Shown here one piece after another: positions 49,919 through 61,794 of a DNA stretch of 64,000 nucleotides. Where the stretch lies: contig CAJIYW010000006.1 of the NCBI GenBank assembly GCA_905181765.1, forward strand, positions 186,001 to 250,000. The letters are read 5' to 3'. Origin of the DNA: Flavobacteriales bacterium UBA6772. Lineage in GTDB: Bacteria > Bacteroidota > Bacteroidia > Flavobacteriales > Flavobacteriaceae. The position numbers were made by a program, and so were the translations under genes. Position 1 is the stretch's first letter. The number at the start of each line of letters is the position of its first letter. Under the pieces are notes generated by a model. The model was not told where the DNA came from. It made no database searches and saw only the letters and a list, made by a program, of their open reading frames with translations.

Positions 49919-51557
49919 TTATTCTATTCTCGTTAGCGTTAAATCAACATTGTACTTTAGAATAAATAAACCCTTGTTTTCTGATATTTTAACGGTGTTA
50001 TCAGTATAATCGAATTTACTTTCTAATCTGTATGAAAGACCTTCCTTAAAGGTAGTATCTAAATCATTACCCGAGGCTAAACGCATTAATATATCATAGG
50101 TAACGTCAAAACCTTTTGTAGCATATGAAGAAGGTAGCCTTCCATTTTTAGCTTTATATTTTAAATTAAAAGCATTCGCTTCAAAAGAATCTTCTTTTAC
50201 ATATACATCACTAACAAATGTAAAACCTAACTGCGCAAGTTTCAAGTTATCAATTTGATTGAAAACACTTATCTGATCAAAAGCATACACAGTAGCTGTA
50301 GTTTCTTCGGGTAAACTAATAAGACTATTTATAGCACTTGCTACAATTATATTATCATTGGTTGCCATTACTACTGTATTCTTCATATTGGGTTGCAGCA
50401 CCTCTGTAAACTTCTCTGTTTTTATATATCCATCCTCTGCCATAATAACATGAAAGCTATTTATGGAATCATTAGATTGAAGAATTTCTCTAATTTTAGT
50501 AGCATCATTCTCTGAATCTACTTTTCCATCTCCCACAACAATAATATTACCGTCAATAAAAGTATCCTGCATATATGCAAATAACTTGTCTTTAAATAAT
50601 TGTTTATTAGGTGCAGTTTTTACAATCTTATTTCCAGTAAATTGCTACTTGTTTTGGGGAATATATTGGAAAAATTATTGGTACATTTAATTTATCTGCT
50701 AAAAACTGAACTTCCTCTGAGTACAAAGGACCAATAACAGCATCATTCTCCTCTAAGTTATTTTCTAATAAGATTTTATTTATCTCTGTGCTGTTTCTGC
50801 CTGTATCAAAAACATCCACATCTATTTCTACACCCTGTTCTCTCAGAGAATCTATAGCCATCGTTGCTCCAAAATATAAATCTGTTACAATATTTGCCAA
50901 CCTACTATTCTCAAAAATTTCTTCACCAGAAAGCGTATCTAATTCAATTGCTCTAAAGGGAAGTAAAATTGCAATTTTAAGAGCAACACCTTCTTCAATT
51001 TCGTCTATATAAAGAAAACTCTTTTCTCTTACACTAGCTTCTAAAGGCATTATTTTAATGATTTGAGATAGCTTTAAACCTTCAATTAACTCAGGGTTTA
51101 AAGCAATTAAATCTTCTTGAGTCACATTATAAAATCTAGTTAATCCATAAAAGGTATCTCCTTTTTTAACTTCATGAAGTTTAAATTCCTTTTCTAGCTC
51201 TAAAATTAATAATTCCTTTTGTTTCTCTTTTTCAGCGATTAGAGCAGCTTGTGATTCTTTATCATTAGAATTTAAAGTATTAGAAACAATAACTTCATCT
51301 TCTTTGAAACCATCTTTATTGACCCCTTTATTTTTTAACTGCTTACTAGGAACTATAATTACCGTATTGACTTCCGGTTTTCTGCCAACATCAGGATTTA
51401 GACGCAACAAATCTCTAGTTTTCATATCCAATTTCTTGGCAATGACACGCATTGTTTCTCCTTTTTTTACCTTGTATTCGATGTATTTCCTTTGCTGCCC
51501 GCATGAAACGGTAAAGGTTAGGATACACAAAAAAATAAAAAATTTAAGATGTTTCAT
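49919..51557 (-). CDS. LysM-repeat lipoprotein with C-terminal periplasmic-binding-protein-like domain (two frameshifts near 50640 and 50625)
   Basis: Lipobox TFTVSCGQ; LysM YKVKKGETMRVIAKKLDMKTRDLLRLNPDV and HEVKKGDTFYGLTRFYNVTQEDLIALNPEL; then KIAILLPFRAIELD...VIGPLYSEEVQFLADKLNVPIIFP. Confidence 0.85.
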
Positions 51558-51562
51558 ATATT

Positions 51563-53106
51563 TTATTCCCATTCTATAGTTGCAGGTGGTTTAGAACTAA
51601 TATCGTACACTACTCTATTCACACCTTTTACTTGATTTATGATCTTATTTGATGTTTTTTGTAAAAACTCATAGGGTAAATTTACCCAATCTGCAGTCAT
51701 ACCATCTGTACTCTCTACAGCTCTTAAAGCCACTACTTTTTCGTATGTTCTCTCATCTCCCATTACTCCAACAGAATTTACGGGAATAACATTGCGCCAG
51801 CTTGCCAAACTTTATCGTACAAACCATCTTCTTTTAGTCCGTTAATAAATACCGCATCTACTTCTTGTAAAATACGAACTTTTTCTGCAGTAATATCTCC
51901 TAAAATACGAATTCCTAAACCGGGTCCAGGAAAAGGATGACGTCCTAGTAGCTCGGCATCTATTCCCATAGAAGCTCCTACTCTTCTTACCTCATCTTTA
52001 AAAATCATACGCAGAGGCTCTACAATTTTCAATTTCATATAATCTGGCAAACCTCCTACGTTATGGTGACTCTTAATCGTTGCCGATGGACCACCATTTA
52101 CAGAAACAGATTCAATTACGTCCGGATAAATAGTTCCTTGCGCTAACCAAACTACATCTTTTATTTGATTTGCTTCATCATCAAAAACCTCTATAAATGA
52201 ATTACCAATTGCTTTTCGTTTCTTTTCTGGATCTGTTAAACCTTCTAAAGCTAATAAAAACCGTTCAGATGCATCTACACCTTTCACATTCAATCCCATT
52301 CCTTCGTATTGTGTTAGAACGCTTTCAAACTCGTTCTTACGCAACAAACCGTTATTTACAAAAATACAGTAGAGATTTTTACCAATTGCCTTATGTAACA
52401 AAACTGCTGCAACGGTAGAGTCTACTCCTCCAGAAAGCCCTAAAACCACCTTATCATTTCCTACTTTTTCTTGAATTGCTGCAACGGTGCTTTCTACAAA
52501 AGAATCTGGAGTCCAGGTTTGTGCTACTCCTGCAATTTTCACTAAAAAGTTTTCTAGTAATTGTTTACCATCTTTTGAATGATATACTTCTGGATGAAAC
52601 TGAATTGCATACGTTTCTTCTCCTTTAATTTTATAAGCCGCATTCTCAACGTCTTTTGTGCTTGCTAATAATTCACCATTCGTTGGTAAATCTTTTATAG
52701 TGTCTGAATGACTCATCCAAACTTGACTTCCTTCTGAAATATTTTCAAAGAAAGTTTCATTACTTTTTATAAATGATAAATTTGCTCTACCATATTCTCT
52801 AGTGTTTGAAGATGCAACTTTTCCGCCAGAGAAATGTGCTAAATATTGTGCACCGTAACAAACGGCTAACATTGGTTTTTTTCCTCTAATTCCTGATAAA
52901 TCAGGATGTAAAACATTTTCTCCTCTTACAGAATTCGGACTACCAGATAAAATAATAGCTTTGAATTCAGCATGATTTTCAGGAAGATGATTGTATGGAT
53001 GAATTTCACAATAAATGTTTAATTCTCTAACTCTTCTTGCAATTAGTTGCGTGTATTGCGATCCGAAATCTAATATAAGTACGTTGTGTTGTTGTTGCAT
53101 GCGCAA
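51563..53106 (-). CDS. guaA: GMP synthase (glutamine-hydrolysing), frameshifted near 51785
   Basis: [47 protein letters not shown]-terminus [33 protein letters not shown]...PPATIEWE in ORF 51563-51808. Confidence 0.96.
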
Positions 53107-53271
53107 AAATAATATTTTGATTTTAGAAATAAGAGTTTAGACCATAGATTTTTCAATTAAAAAAATAAAGCGCAACATATCTATCGAATAAAAATAAAAC
53201 CTTACTACCACTTGGACCGCAATGGAATAAAAAAAACCTTTTAAAAAGAACTCTGAAGTACGTGAGCTTAC

Positions 53272-54336
53272 TTAGAATCGATATACAATTGCATTGATAT
53301 TCATTCCGGCACCTACAGATGCTAAAATAACAACATCTCCTTTGTTTACCTCTTGGTTCGCAACATTTCCTTTTAAAACTAAATCTAATAAAGTAGGCAC
53401 AGTTGCAACAGAACTATTTCCCAATTCATGAATTGTCATTGGCATAACACCCTCTGGAACCGGTATTTTAAACAGTCTATAAAAACGTTTCACAATCGCC
53501 TCATCCATCTTTTCATTTGCTTGATGAATAAAAATTTTCTTAACCTCTTTGATACCTATTCCACTTTTATCTAATGCCGTTTTCATTGCAGCAGGCACAT
53601 GTGTAATAGCAAATTCATAAATTTTCCTTCCGAACATTTTAATATAACGTACATTTTCATCTTCCTGGTTGTTAAAAGATTTACCAAAATGTAAAAAATA
53701 AGCTTCATCCTTTGCAAAAGTTTGTGTGGCATGACTCATAATTCCAGATGCTTGGTCTTCTGTTTCTTCTACAATACAAGCCCCAGCACCATCGCTATAA
53801 ATCATAGAATCTCTATCAAATTTATCTACAACTCTAGACAATGTTTCTGCACCAATTACCAAACATTTTTTTGCAATCCCTGCCTTTATAAAAGCTTGTG
53901 CTTGAATAACACCTTCTACCCAACCAGGGCAGCCAAAAAGTATATCATATGCAACACAATTAGGGTTCTCAATACCTAATCTAAATTTAACTCTAGTAGC
54001 TAAACTTGGTAACATATCTCCTTGGATAGCGCCCTGTTTTACATCTCCAAAATTATGTGCTAGAATAATATAATCTAATTCTTCTGCATTTATAGCTGCA
54101 TCTTTAATTGCTTTTTCTGCAGCAAAAAAGGCAATATCAGAAGTTTTATATTCAGATTTGGCATAACGCCTTTCTGAAATTCCTGTAATATTCTTAAATT
54201 TTTCTATAATAACATCATTCTCTAAAGAAAAATCACTACCATCTTCGTTTAAAAAATGAGTATCTAAAAAATCATTATTTTCTTTCTTTATAGACGGAAT
54301 AAAACTTCCTGTTCCTGTTATTTTAGATGAAATCAT
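53272..54336 (-). CDS. 3-oxoacyl-ACP synthase III family protein (FabH-like)
   Basis: ITGTGSFIPS, AYDILFGCPGWVEGVIQAQAFIKAG, FIHQANEKMDEAI, LGNSSVATVPTLLDL. Confidence 0.88.
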   Translation of the reverse strand: MISSKITGTGSFIPSIKKENNDFLDTHFLNEDGSDFSLENDVIIEKFKNITGISERRYAKSEYKTSDIAFFAAEKAIKDAAINAEELDYIILAHNFGDVKQGAIQGDMLPSLATRVKFRLGIENPNCVAYDILFGCPGWVEGVIQAQAFIKAGIAKKCLVIGAETLSRVVDKFDRDSMIYSDGAGACIVEETEDQASGIMSHATQTFAKDEAYFLHFGKSFNNQEDENVRYIKMFGRKIYEFAITHVPAAMKTALDKSGIGIKEVKKIFIHQANEKMDEAIVKRFYRLFKIPVPEGVMPMTIHELGNSSVATVPTLLDLVLKGNVANQEVNKGDVVILASVGAGMNINAIVYRF

Positions 54337-54596
54337 AATTAATAATACTTTAGAAATTACTTAATTATTTGTAAGTTATAAATTTTCTTTTTCAATTAAA
54401 TATTTATCATCGTAAAACAATGATATTCAAAAGTACTTTATTTTTGAAATATTAAAACAAGCGGCGCCAAAGAACGCAATTATTAAAGTTATATTACTGT
54501 TACCAAAGGGATTATACTATTTTTAATAATTATAAATAATACGATGTCCAAATTGAAAAAACATACCCTCTTGAAGTTTAGAAAAAGAGATATTAT

Positions 54597-55079
54597 TTAT
54601 AGATATGAACTATCAAAAGAAAAAGGCAGTAGTGAAAGTAAAGAGGGTGTTTTTACAATCTCACCAACTTCTCCCATAAAAATAACAGGAAAAGGTTCCT
54701 TTTGATTAATTTCATACTCTGACAATGTTTGTCTACAAGCACCACAAGGGCCAATTGGCTTGTCTACCTTTGTAATTGTAGAGCTTGCTGAAATGGCTAG
54801 TTTTTTAATTTTTACTCCGGGAAATAAAGAACCTGCTTGCCAGATAGCAACTCTTTCTGCACACATACCTGATGGATATGCCGCATTTTCTTGATTATTC
54901 CCTAAAACAATTTCTCCATTATCTAACAACAAAGCTGCCCCAACGTGAAATTTAGAATACGGCGCATAGGCATTTCCACGAGCTTCAATAGCCTTATTCA
55001 TTAACGTTTGATCTTCCGTAGAAAGCTCATCAAGATTGCTGTAAACAGTTGCAGAACTAGTTATCTTTATTTGTTTCAT
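54597..55079 (-). CDS. cdd: Cytidine deaminase
   Basis: NAYAPYSKFHVGAALLLDNG, QENAAYPSGMCAERVAIWQAG, PIGPCGACRQTLSEY. Confidence 0.95.
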   Translation of the reverse strand: MKQIKITSSATVYSNLDELSTEDQTLMNKAIEARGNAYAPYSKFHVGAALLLDNGEIVLGNNQENAAYPSGMCAERVAIWQAGSLFPGVKIKKLAISASSTITKVDKPIGPCGACRQTLSEYEINQKEPFPVIFMGEVGEIVKTPSLLSLLPFSFDSSYL

Positions 55080-55183
55080 GTATGTATTTTTAATTCAATT
55101 TTAAAAAGCAACTACTTTTCTCTTTGCATCTTTTATTTAGATGTGATGAATTTTAGCAATCTGTTTCCCCGATTAAAGCGGTC

Positions 55184-55216
55184 AAAAAAAGCAGCCTAAA
55201 TAGACTGCTTTTTTTA
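55184..55216 (-). terminator. Intrinsic terminator after porV
   Basis: AAAAAAAGCAGcctaaatagaCTGCTTTTTTT. Confidence 0.75.
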
Positions 55217-55248
55217 ATATGCTAAAACTACTAAAAAAAATTGATTTT

Positions 55249-56370
55249 TTAATAGTCTTCGTAAATTTCACCTAAATCAAAAGACACAGAGAAACGAAGC
55301 GAATTTTCTAAGGGATTATTAACATCTGAGGCATTTATTAAATACGATAAATCGATGTTTAATGCGTTGGTCTTAAAACCTCCACCTAATGTAAAATATT
55401 GTCTATTTCCCTTATCTTCACTTTCATGAAAATAACCAGTTCTTAATGCAAATGCATTGTTGTATAAGTACTCTGCACCTAAAGCATATGTAAACTCCTT
55501 TAATTCTTCACTAAAACCTCCTGGAGCATCTCCAAATGAAGAGAACATTCCTTCTACAAAACCTTTGTCTTGATCAGAACCATCTAATTGTGGCGTTGGC
55601 ACTAATAGTTTTGTAAATTCTATGGTTGTAGAAATTGTATTGTAATCGTCCATTATAAAATCAAAACCACCACCCAATTTTAAATTAGTAGGTATAAAAT
55701 CCTCTTCTCCTGGAGTGTAAGATACTTTTGGCCCAATATTAGCAATATTAAAACCTATTCTATAACGACCATTAAAATTGCCATAATTTTCTTCTAAAGA
55801 TTGGTAATACCCAGAAACATCTACTGCAAAAGAATTTATTGGTTGTAGAGAATTCCCTGGAGTTCCATTAAAAGCAAGATTCGAACGAATATATTTAAGA
55901 GAAACTCCCATTGCAAAAGTTTCACTTAATTTCAAAGAATAAGAACCAGTTGCAACTAATTCATTCGGATTTATAGAGCCATTTGAATCTCCTCTGTCAT
56001 TTGTTAAATCTATTTGACCTAAAGAAAAATATTTAAAATCTGCACCCCAAGCTGCATTTTCACTAAATCTATTAATATAAGAACCACTTCCTATAAAAAT
56101 ATCATCTGTTAAGTTTCTTAACCAAGGTGAATATGTAATTCCTGTTAAAATTTGCCTGTTACTAAATGCTATTTTTGCAGGGTTATGAAATAATGAAAAA
56201 CCATCTGCACTTGTAGCTACTCCCATATCTCCCATACCACCAGCTCTTGCATCTGGCACAATTAATAAAAATGGTGTTGCTGTTGTAATACCACCTGTTT
56301 GAGATGAAATTTTAACAATTGCAAAAACACTTAATAATACACAAAAAACTATTTTCTTGACTTCTTTCAT
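55249..56370 (-). CDS. porV: T9SS outer membrane protein PorV
   Basis: TPFLLIVPDARAGGMGDMGVATSADGFSLFHNPAKIAF; downstream of porU. Confidence 0.92.
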   Translation of the reverse strand: MKEVKKIVFCVLLSVFAIVKISSQTGGITTATPFLLIVPDARAGGMGDMGVATSADGFSLFHNPAKIAFSNRQILTGITYSPWLRNLTDDIFIGSGSYINRFSENAAWGADFKYFSLGQIDLTNDRGDSNGSINPNELVATGSYSLKLSETFAMGVSLKYIRSNLAFNGTPGNSLQPINSFAVDVSGYYQSLEENYGNFNGRYRIGFNIANIGPKVSYTPGEEDFIPTNLKLGGGFDFIMDDYNTISTTIEFTKLLVPTPQLDGSDQDKGFVEGMFSSFGDAPGGFSEELKEFTYALGAEYLYNNAFALRTGYFHESEDKGNRQYFTLGGGFKTNALNIDLSYLINASDVNNPLENSLRFSVSFDLGEIYEDY

Positions 56371-56407
56371 CTCTATTACTTATTGTTCTTATTACAAATA
56401 TATAATT

Positions 56408-59400
56408 TTATTGAAGTATTACTAACTTTTCATACTTTTCAGAAACTAAATTAGTTTCCGTTGCCTTTACTCTTAATTTATAAACATAGACTCCTTTTCC
56501 TATTTTATTACCAAAATCATCTAAACCATTCCAAGTAATATTTCTAGACAAACTGCCTGTTGTTTGTATGTTTTGATTGATTGTTTTTACGAGTTTACCA
56601 GAAACTGTAAATATTTGAACTTGCACCTCTAATACTTCATTTGGCTTGTTGTGATTGAACCAAAATTCTGTGTAATTTACAAAAGGATTTGGATAATTTA
56701 ACACATTTTCTAAATTTAATACTGCATCACTAATCACCACAAAGTTTAACGTTGTTTCAGATGAATTATTATAAGTATCCCATGCTTTTATTTTTAAGGT
56801 ATGCGGCCCTACTTCCAAATCTCTTAGTCTATATGTAACTTTCCCTTTTGTAAAATCATCTAATTCCGTCTCATAGAAATCATTTAATACCAAAGGGTTT
56901 AGGGCATCTCCATCTAAAACCCCAATAATATCATGATCTATTGCCGTAATAGAAGTATTAATTCCACTAATATCTGAAAGCACTGCAATTAAATTAGGAG
57001 AAGCATTTGTATTACCACCATCTATAAAAGATTCATCATTCATAAATAACTTTAACTCAGGACCCGTAGTATCTTCTGGTGCATTTTCATCTATTCCACC
57101 AACCGTAATATCTATATTATACCCCGCCTTTTCTTTATATGTGAGTGTATCATTTGCGTATAAACTTATTTTTCCTTTTTTAAAAATAGTATTCCCATTT
57201 ATATCTATTTCTTCTCCAAAAGCAATTTTAATATCTTTAGGCACAATAAAATCAAAGCTAAAACCACCATTTACCACGCTAGATTTACCTTTAAATATTT
57301 TACTGTCTTGCGTATCAAAATCCATTATTTCACCAAAACTATTATTTCCTAAAGTTTTTCTATCTAAAGATTTATCAAAAACGGTGGTAGAAAGTGTCCC
57401 ATTAAAATCAGATAAACGATTACCAATATTATCTAAAACAACGCCTTCAAAACTAACTTTAGAAAGCGCTTTTAAAGTATCTAGTGGTTGGGTCATATCT
57501 TTACCATTCATTTTTGTGATTTGAATATTTGGCTCCGGTACTGCCAATTTCATTGCGGGATCACCAAAAGAATAGATAAAGAACTTTTGCTCATTGGAAA
57601 AACTATTTTTAGTATTCATTAAAGCTTCAGAAATTGTTACATCCTCATTATTAAATTCTAATAATACTTTAATTAAGCTTCATTAAAACTCTGCCCTACA
57701 CTAATAAAAACCTCTCTCGTAGTTGTAATCATACTTGCTGCACCACCAGTCTTATTCCAAAATGTTAACTCACCTGCAGTTATCCTACTGGGATTATCAA
57801 ATCTAGAAAAATCACAAGTAACCGTTATTAATAAAGGCAATGTATTGGGGTTATAAAACCCCTGAATCTGTGGTTTTTCTAAAATTTTCTCTGAAGCAAA
57901 GCCATCTTCCCCTCCATGACCAAAATAATCTAAAACCAACGTTCCTTTTTCAATCGCATTTGTAATTGCATCATTTACTTCTGGGTAACGCTCACCGCCA
58001 GAAGCATTTTGTTGTACATACGAGTCTACATAAATTTTATTGACATTAAAAACCGGTTTATTGTTTTTAATATCATCTGCAATAACCTCTACTCCTTTTT
58101 GAATCGGTATATCATAACATCATCTATATCATCTGCTAGTAAAGTGATTGTATTTCGCCAATCTCCAATAGCACTCTTACTGTAATAACTTAAAATTTTA
58201 TCTACCACTGTTCTTGCCTGTGCTGCTCCAGTAACCGGTATTCTGCTAGAAACAACCTCTATTGTATCGGCACCATTCATGTTACCATCATTTTCACCTA
58301 ACATGACAAAAAAGTCATCTGTAACCCAAGAGTTTGCCAAGTTGAAACTTTCTTCTGATAATTTTACAGGCACAATATTGTTATTGCCTGAAAGTCTGTC
58401 TTTATAGTCATAAGATGCATCACCGAAGAAGCAAACGTATTTTAGTTTCTTATCTTCAGAAGAATTTGTATCGTAAATGTGTTTAATAAAATCTCTGATA
58501 CCCGTTATATCTTTAGAACCTGAGGAAAACTCATTATAAATTTCATCTAGAAGCACCACTTTTGTTATTAAACCAGAATTTACCTCATGATACTCGGCTA
58601 ATCTCTTCGCTTCAGAAGCCAACTCACTACTTGTAATTATAATATAATTAAGATCCCTTAATGCATGCAAATTTTGATTTACAACTTTTGCATTTTCTAT
58701 GGTTTCTGGAATGTAAAAATCGGATTCATTTAAAACCACATACTCCTTTAAAAGCGAACCATTATCTCTAAATATAAAGCTAGAATCCGCTGCTTCATTG
58801 GAAATAGCGCTAGGTAATAAGAAGTTTGAAACATCCCAAACTTGAAAAATGTTAGTTGCATTTTTAATTTGATACTCTACCAGCACCAATTGCGTCAGAT
58901 TGCTCGAAACTTCTAAAAGAAAACTGGGTAGCATCTGCCCTTAATTCCTTTTTACCAACAATTTCTATAAAATCTAAATAGGCGTTTGCCGAAGGATTTC
59001 CGTTATTATTATAATTAATTTCAATTTTTATAAAATCTGAAGAATTCTCTACAAGACTAGTTTTTTCAGAAGCCCTGGCTTTATCATTAGAGTTTATCGG
59101 CGAGAAATTGAGTGTTGGATACCCCAAACCATTTACCTTTACTTCCATTGATGAGGAGCTTACAGAGGTACTTGCAGCTCTAACCTTAACAGATAGAGAA
59201 GTGTTTTCTATAGCATTTGAAAAGGGTATTGTAAATGTTTGGGTATTCTCTATATTAAAATCATCATAAAAAAACCATTGTGTTCCTGCCGCAATTAAAT
59301 TTATTTCATCCTTTTCATAAAATGTAAAATCGTCAAAAGAAGTAATTACACTACTTACTGGAATTGTATTCATTGCCTTTTTAGCAATTCTTTTCCCGTT

Positions 59401-59837
59401 ACTACTGCCAACGGTTATAAAATAGTAGGCCTTATCCGAATATATATTTTGCCGATGATTTGCTGTTTTCGTAGTAGTATTTATCACCCAATCGTGTGGT
59501 CCTTTGGCATAAAACAAAATAAAATCATTTGCATCAAAACTTCCATCGGCCTCACCCTCTATAAAAATAGCATTTTCTTTTAAATCTTGGTTTCTAAAAT
59601 CGCTATTTAAAACAGGTAATAAATGACCACCATTCCCGAAAATTTGAATATTCTTGGGATTTAATCCGTTTGTAGAAACCCCTATTTTTTGCAATAGTTC
59701 TTATCAATTTTAAAAACACCTGTCGTATCCACAGAAAACTTATACCAATCTCCTACAGCTAATACAGAATTATTTACCTGTGAAGTTGTGTGTTGAGCTA
59801 AGAGTAGTATTAAAATAAGTAAAAAATATCTTTTCAT
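56408..59837 (-). CDS. porU: Type IX secretion system sortase PorU (peptidase C25), at least four frameshifts
   Basis: Start MKRYFLLILILLLAQHTTSQ at 59837; catalytic His LDYFGHGGEDGF and Cys LLITVTCDFSRFDNPSRITAGE; C-terminal FlgD-like NYPNPFVNYTEFWF...GNKIGKGVYVYKLRV. Confidence 0.92.
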
Positions 59838-60035
59838 AAATCGTATTCAAATAACGCAAATTTGTAGCAGATATTTTAATCTACTACAAAGATAAGTTAT
59901 ACTAAATTTAAAAAGCAAACGTTTAATAAAAGAGATTGCAAAAAGGATGTATTAAAATATACATTTTTCTTGTAATAGATTATATTTATTGTAAATTGCA
60001 TCCGAATAAACTAAAGCTAAAATTTCTCTACGGAA

Positions 60036-61726
60036 ATGAAAAAAATATTAAATATATCTATCGTTATAGTAACTACAATTCTTTTTACAAGTTGTAGCAG
60101 CAATAAGTCAAGTAACACCTCTCGATTAACAGGTTTGTCATTTAACGATCCTAAAAATGGAAACTACATAAAAAATGCTCTTTTGAAAGCAAGATTACCT
60201 CTAGGGAATGGTGCTTGTTGAAGGTGGCTCTTTTACAATGGGGCAAGTACAAGATGATGTAATGTTCGATTGGAATACCACACCTAAAAAAATGCATGTG
60301 CGTCCATTTTTCATGGATGAAACAGAAGTTACTAATTCTGAATATTCTTTGTATGTGCAATATACGAAAGATGTATTTTCCTCCTTCAGAGGAAAAATAC
60401 AAACATATTTACAACTCTGTTTTACCAGACACTTTAGTTTGGAGAAAAAGCTTAGGAAATACAGATATTTTAACACAAAATTATTTTCGTCACCCAGCGT
60501 ATGCAGAATACCCTGTAGTTGGTGTTACTTGGTTGCAGGCAAATGAGTACTGCAAATGGAGAACAAACGTGGTAAACTTAAAGAAATTAATAGACAAAGG
60601 TTATATTAAAAATATTTTCGAATTAGATTCTACAAGGAACTTTTTTGATACAGATAGGTTTTTAAGTGATTCAGACAACCTATTTACAAAAATAGATGGC
60701 AAAGAGCTCGATACACTATTTACAAAAGAGGTGTAAGAACAAGAAGAGGAAAAGGGCAAGCAAAGCCAGGAAAAGATGCTTTTCAAGGAAGAAAAATAAC
60801 ACAAGCAGATGGTATTTTGCAACAAAAATACAGACTTCCTACAGAAGCTGAATGGGAATTTGCAGCAAAAGCAGTTTCGGAAAACAGAGAGTACAACAAT
60901 ATTAGAGGTAGAAAAAAATATGCTTGGAATGGAAAATTCACTAGATCTAAAGACAAAACATACCGAGGAGATCAGTTAGCAAACTTCAAACAAGGCAAAG
61001 GTGCATATAGTGGTTTACCAGGGTGGACTTCTGATGGTTCTGACATTCCTATTGAAATAAAATCGTATCCACCAAATGCTTTTGGCTTGTATGATATGTC
61101 TGGAAATGTTGCGGAATGGGTAGCAGATGTTTACAGACCTATTATTGACAATGAAGCGAATGACTTTAATTATTTCAGAGGAAATATTTTTACAAAAAAA
61201 TTAATTAATAAAGAAGGTAAAGTTGTTATAGTAGGTGACGATGTAGCTGTAGAATATGATACATTACCAAACGGAAGTATTAGACCAAAACAACTTCCTG
61301 GTGCATTAAATACATACCAATCACAAAAAGTGATGCTACTTTTAGAACAAATTTTTCTAAATCTGATAATTCAAATATTTCTGATGGAGATTTAAATTCC
61401 TCAAGATTCTACGAAGATGACCAAGATAGCTTTGCTCTAGACCTAGCATGTATAATTCACCAAAAAACCCAACAAGAGTTACAGATGCTAATTCTGGTGA
61501 CGAAGTAATTACAGTTGATGCTAAAAAGCGTAGCACTTTAATTAGTGATCAAACGAGAGTTTACAAAGGTGGATCTTGGGCTGATAGAGAGTATTGGTTA
61601 GATCCTGCACAAAGAAGGTATTTACCAGAATATATGGCAACTAATTTTATTGGTTTTAGATGTGTTACAGATAAGTTAGGCCCTATGGAATACAGAAAAA
61701 AGACAAATGCTGTTCGTAGCAGATAA
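60036..61726 (+). CDS. gldJ: Gliding motility lipoprotein GldJ (FGE-sulfatase fold), multiple frameshifts
   Basis: Lipobox LFTSCSS; MVLVEGGSFTMG; YRLPTEAEWEFAAKA; FGLYDMSGNVAEWVADVYRP; VYKGGSWADREYWLDPAQRRYLPEYMATNFIGFRCV. Confidence 0.92.
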
Positions 61727-61747
61727 TTTATATTTTAAAAAATATTT

Positions 61748-61778
61748 AATCCTCATTGTTACTGAACAATGAGGATTT
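61748..61778 (+). terminator. Intrinsic terminator after gldJ
   Basis: AATCCTCATTGTTactgAACAATGAGGATTTTTTTT. Confidence 0.85.
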
Positions 61779-61794
61779 TTTTTATCTTTAAACA

